Made by a program: the position numbers and the translations under genes. Positions 61,663 through 64,000 of a stretch of 64,000 nucleotides of DNA are shown here, in pieces (the stretch's first letter is position 1; every line of letters starts with the position of its first letter). Under the pieces are notes generated by a model. It made no database searches. It was not told where the DNA came from and was given only the letters and a program-made list of their open reading frames with translations. This DNA is from Silanimonas sp044377035 (GTDB lineage: Bacteria; Pseudomonadota; Gammaproteobacteria; Xanthomonadales; Xanthomonadaceae). The stretch covers positions 1-64,000 of the forward strand of contig NZ_JBILJW010000010.1 of the NCBI RefSeq assembly GCF_044377035.1. Direction: 5' to 3'.

Positions 61663-62109
61663 ATGTTCCAGGGCGAGACGGCCATCACAATCGACGACAA
61701 GGGGCGGCTGGCGATTCCGGTCGCCTTTCGCGATGCCGTCGCGCGTGAATGCGGCAACCGCCTCGTGCTCACCTACAACCCCTTCGACCAGGGCTCGCTC
61801 TACCTCTACCCCGAAGCCGGCTGGCAGGCCGTGCGCGACCAGATCGTCGCGCTGTCGCCCTTCGTCCCGGAGCACCGCGTGCTGCAGCGCATGCTGGTCG
61901 GTGCGGCCACGCCGCTGGAGCCGGATTCCGCCGGCCGCGTGCTGCTCCCGCCTTCGATGCGGATGACCGCCGGCCTCGAGAAGAAGGCCGTGCTGATGGG
62001 CATGGGTGGGCGGTTGGAGCTGTGGAGCGAGCAGGCGCATCTCGCGCTGATGCGGCAGACCATCGGGTCGGCGGGCGTCAGTGCGGCGATGCAGGACTTG
62101 CGGCTCTAG
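61663..62109 (+). CDS. mraZ: Transcriptional regulator MraZ
   Basis: 148-residue AbrB-fold autorepressor of the division and cell-wall cluster, forming ring oligomers. Two half-domains: MFQGETAITIDDKGRLAIPV at 1-20 and EPDSAGRLLLPP-like (EPDSAGRVLLPP) near 86. Same length class as E. coli MraZ (152). The ATG at 61663 gives the conserved N-terminus; an in-frame GTG at 61633 lies inside the MraZ boxes. First gene of mraZ-rsmH-ftsL-ftsI. Confidence 0.96.
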   Translation: MFQGETAITIDDKGRLAIPVAFRDAVARECGNRLVLTYNPFDQGSLYLYPEAGWQAVRDQIVALSPFVPEHRVLQRMLVGAATPLEPDSAGRVLLPPSMRMTAGLEKKAVLMGMGGRLELWSEQAHLALMRQTIGSAGVSAAMQDLRL

Positions 62110-62114
62110 TGCCG

Positions 62115-63071
62115 ATGGCCAGCGCGTCCGCCGCACCGCCCTCGCAACACGTGCCGGTGCTCTGGGCGCCGGTGCTGGACGGCCTCGCCGTCAAGCCGGC
62201 GGGCACCTACCTCGATGGCACCTTCGGCCGCGGCGGTCATGCGCGCGGCGTGCTGGCGCAGCTCGGTCCGGAAGGCCGCCTGCTGGTGATGGACAAGGAC
62301 CCGGAGGCGATCCGCGTCGCCAATGCGCTGGCCGCCGACGATGCGCGCGTGCGCGTGCGGCAGGCGAGCTTCGCCACCCTCGGCGAATGGCCGGAGGCGG
62401 CCGGTGGCCTCGATGGCGTGCTGTTCGACCTCGGCGTGTCCTCGCCCCAGCTCGACGAGGCCGCGCGCGGCTTCAGCTTCCGCAACGACGGCCCGCTCGA
62501 CATGCGCATGGACCCGACGCAGGGGATGAGCGCCGCCGAGTTCGTCAACACCGCCGATGAAGCCGAGATCGCCCGCGTGCTGTGGGTGCACGGCGAGGAG
62601 CGCCAGAGCCGGCGCATCGCCAAGGCCATCGTCGCGCGTCGCGCGGAGCGCGTGTTCGAGCGCACCGGCGATCTCGCCGACGTCATCGCCAAGCTACTCG
62701 GCCGCGGCGACGGCAAGACGCACCCGGCCACGCGCAGCTTCCAGGCCATCCGCATCCACGTGAATGCCGAGCTCGACGACCTCGTCGCCGGGCTCGAGGC
62801 CGCGGAGCGGGCCTTGAAGGTGGGCGGGCGCCTCGCGGTCATCAGCTTCCACTCGCTGGAAGACCGCATCGCCAAGCAATTCATCAACGAGCGGGCGAAG
62901 GCGCCGCCGTCGAATCGTCGTGCCGTGGTCGAAGTGGCGTTCACGCCGCGCCTGCGCGACGTCTCCGGCGCGATCAAGGCCGACGAGGCCGAGCTCGCCG
63001 CGAACCCGCGCGCCCGCAGCGCGGTGCTGCGCGTGGCGGAGAAGCTCGCGGTCCCGGGGGCAGCGGCATGA
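62115..63071 (+). CDS. rsmH: 16S rRNA (cytosine-1402 N4)-methyltransferase RsmH
   Basis: 318-residue methyltransferase acting on the same nucleotide C1402 as RsmI. HVPVL near residue 12, motif I YLDGTFGRGGHA, LFDLGVSSPQLDEA, FSFRNDGPLDMRMDP and the C-terminal FHSLEDRIAKQF are diagnostic. ATG at 62115 chosen; an in-frame GTG at 62109 overlaps the mraZ stop and is nearly equivalent. Overlaps ftsL by 4 bp. Confidence 0.96.
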   Translation: MASASAAPPSQHVPVLWAPVLDGLAVKPAGTYLDGTFGRGGHARGVLAQLGPEGRLLVMDKDPEAIRVANALAADDARVRVRQASFATLGEWPEAAGGLDGVLFDLGVSSPQLDEAARGFSFRNDGPLDMRMDPTQGMSAAEFVNTADEAEIARVLWVHGEERQSRRIAKAIVARRAERVFERTGDLADVIAKLLGRGDGKTHPATRSFQAIRIHVNAELDDLVAGLEAAERALKVGGRLAVISFHSLEDRIAKQFINERAKAPPSNRRAVVEVAFTPRLRDVSGAIKADEAELAANPRARSAVLRVAEKLAVPGAAA

Positions 63072-63337
63072 GCCTGCGCGCCTTCGTGCTGCTCCTGCTG
63101 CTCGGCTTGGTCGCCACCAGCGCGATCGCCGTCGTGCTCACGCGCCACCAGCACCGCGAAGCCTTCATCGCGCTCTCGAAGGCCGAGAACGAGCGCGACG
63201 AACTCAACATCGAATTCGGCCGGCTGCAGATCGAGCAGGCCACCTGGTCAGAGACCAACCGCGTCGAGCAGATCGCGACGTCGAAGCTCGGCATGAAGTT
63301 CCCGGAAGGCGCCGACGTGGTGGTGGTCCAGCCATGA
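63068..63337 (+). CDS. ftsL: Cell division protein FtsL
   Basis: 89-residue bitopic divisome protein acting with FtsB and FtsQ to activate FtsWI. Membrane helix about 4-24, then a periplasmic coiled coil (about 28-65, AENERDELNIEFGRLQIEQ) and the C-terminal ATSKLGMKFP segment typical of FtsL. Short cytoplasmic tail. ATGA overlaps both neighbours. Confidence 0.95.
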   Translation: MSLRAFVLLLLLGLVATSAIAVVLTRHQHREAFIALSKAENERDELNIEFGRLQIEQATWSETNRVEQIATSKLGMKFPEGADVVVVQP

Positions 63338-64000
63338 GCCCGCGCGTGAAGCCCAACACCTTCGACCCGCGCGGCCGCCTGCTGTTCCTCGCCGCCGTGC
63401 TGGGCGCCTGTGGCTTCGCCATCGCCGCGCGCGCCGCGTGGCTGCAGCTGCTGAGCCCGGAGTTCTACCAGCAGCAGGGCGACGCCCGCTTCGTGCGCGA
63501 CGTGCCGATCATGGCCTCGCGCGGCAGCATCCTCGACCGCAGCGGCGAGACGCTGGCCGCGTCGTCGCCGGTGGCTTCGGTGTGGGCGAACCCGAAGGAG
63601 ACGCTGCAGCATTCGGAACGGCTCGGCGACCTCGCGCAGGCCCTCGGCCTGCCGCGCCGCGAGCTCGCGCGCCGCCTCGGCGAGCGCGCCGACCGCGAGT
63701 TCGTCTACCTGCGCCGGCACATGAATCCCGATGCCGCCGCGGCCGTCGTCGCGCTGGGCATCCCCGGCGTGCACGAGCAGCGCGAGTTCCGCCGCTTCTA
63801 CCCGCACGGCGAGGTGCTGGCGCACGTGCTCGGCACGACCAACATCGACGACCGCGGGCAGGAAGGCCTCGAGCTTGCCTTCGACCCGTGGCTCACCGGC
63901 AAGCCGGGCAGCAAGCGGGTGATCCGCAACCGGCAAGGACAGGTCATCGACGACGTCGACCTGTTGCGCCCCGCCGAGCCCGGCCGCGACCTCGTGCTGT
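63334..64000 (+). CDS. ftsI: Peptidoglycan transpeptidase FtsI (PBP3), N-terminal part
   Basis: First 222 residues of the septal transpeptidase. Cytoplasmic tail, membrane helix about 14-35, then the pedestal domain with MASRGSILDRSGETLA near 63-78 and AHVLGTTNIDDRGQEGLE near 170, both class B PBP motifs. The catalytic SxxK domain lies beyond the window. Coupled to ftsL by ATGA. Confidence 0.96.
   Translation, partial: MSPRVKPNTFDPRGRLLFLAAVLGACGFAIAARAAWLQLLSPEFYQQQGDARFVRDVPIMASRGSILDRSGETLAASSPVASVWANPKETLQHSERLGDLAQALGLPRRELARRLGERADREFVYLRRHMNPDAAAAVVALGIPGVHEQREFRRFYPHGEVLAHVLGTTNIDDRGQEGLELAFDPWLTGKPGSKRVIRNRQGQVIDDVDLLRPAEPGRDLVL

Overview
The window is a dense, very GC-rich stretch of a gammaproteobacterial chromosome. 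Gene orders (glyA-nrdR-ribD-ribE, ribBA-ribH-nusB-thiL-pgpA, rsmI/lpoA/yraN, mraZ-rsmH-ftsL-ftsI, and a type II secretion operon in the order gspE-F-G-H-I-J-K-L-M-N-D) and protein sequences point to the Lysobacteraceae (Xanthomonadaceae), for example a Lysobacter, Arenimonas or Silanimonas relative. The genus is an inference. I see no tRNA, transposase, integrase or CRISPR array. The only RNA gene is rnpB.

Layout. 0-14 kb is housekeeping: a PAS-PAS-GGDEF-EAL protein cut by the window edge, a UPF0149 protein with pepP, holC-pepA divergent from lptF-lptG, an RDD membrane protein, xerD, a DsbC-like lipoprotein and purL. 14.2-24.9 kb is a complete type II secretion operon, mostly joined by start/stop overlaps. 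It runs without a break into an O-antigen-type ABC exporter (Wzm/Wzt), two glycosyltransferases and a methyltransferase (24.9-29.4 kb). 29.4-32 kb holds pyrF and ettA on the minus strand. 32.1-37.9 kb is an accessory stretch: an RcnB-like periplasmic protein, a large orphan fatty-acyl-AMP ligase / carrier / condensation / carrier enzyme, and a CreD-like membrane protein.

38-43.4 kb is the first half of the riboflavin cluster (glyA, nrdR, a GNAT, ribD, an AraC regulator, an Mpo1-like protein, ribE). 43.4-49.8 kb looks like an inserted accessory block: cytochrome c' with a cytochrome b561, a response regulator - histidine kinase - TonB-dependent receptor operon, and a secreted jelly-roll-like protein. 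A 30-bp imperfect inverted repeat flanks the block. From 50 kb the riboflavin cluster resumes (ribBA, ribH, nusB, thiL, pgpA), interrupted only by a minus-strand DUF389 gene. 55-64 kb holds yraN-lpoA divergent from rsmI, rnpB, a 2-oxoglutarate oxygenase, an S9 peptidase, and the start of the dcw division cluster with a clear mraZ promoter and MraZ boxes.

Most notable: the orphan FAAL-PCP-C-PCP enzyme, with a poly-C tract beside its uncertain start; the repeat-flanked block between ribE and ribBA; a GspE lacking the usual zinc-binding cysteines; a perfect palindrome enclosing two face-to-face -10 elements between lpoA and rsmI; and a perfect DnaA box next to a palindrome upstream of the division cluster.
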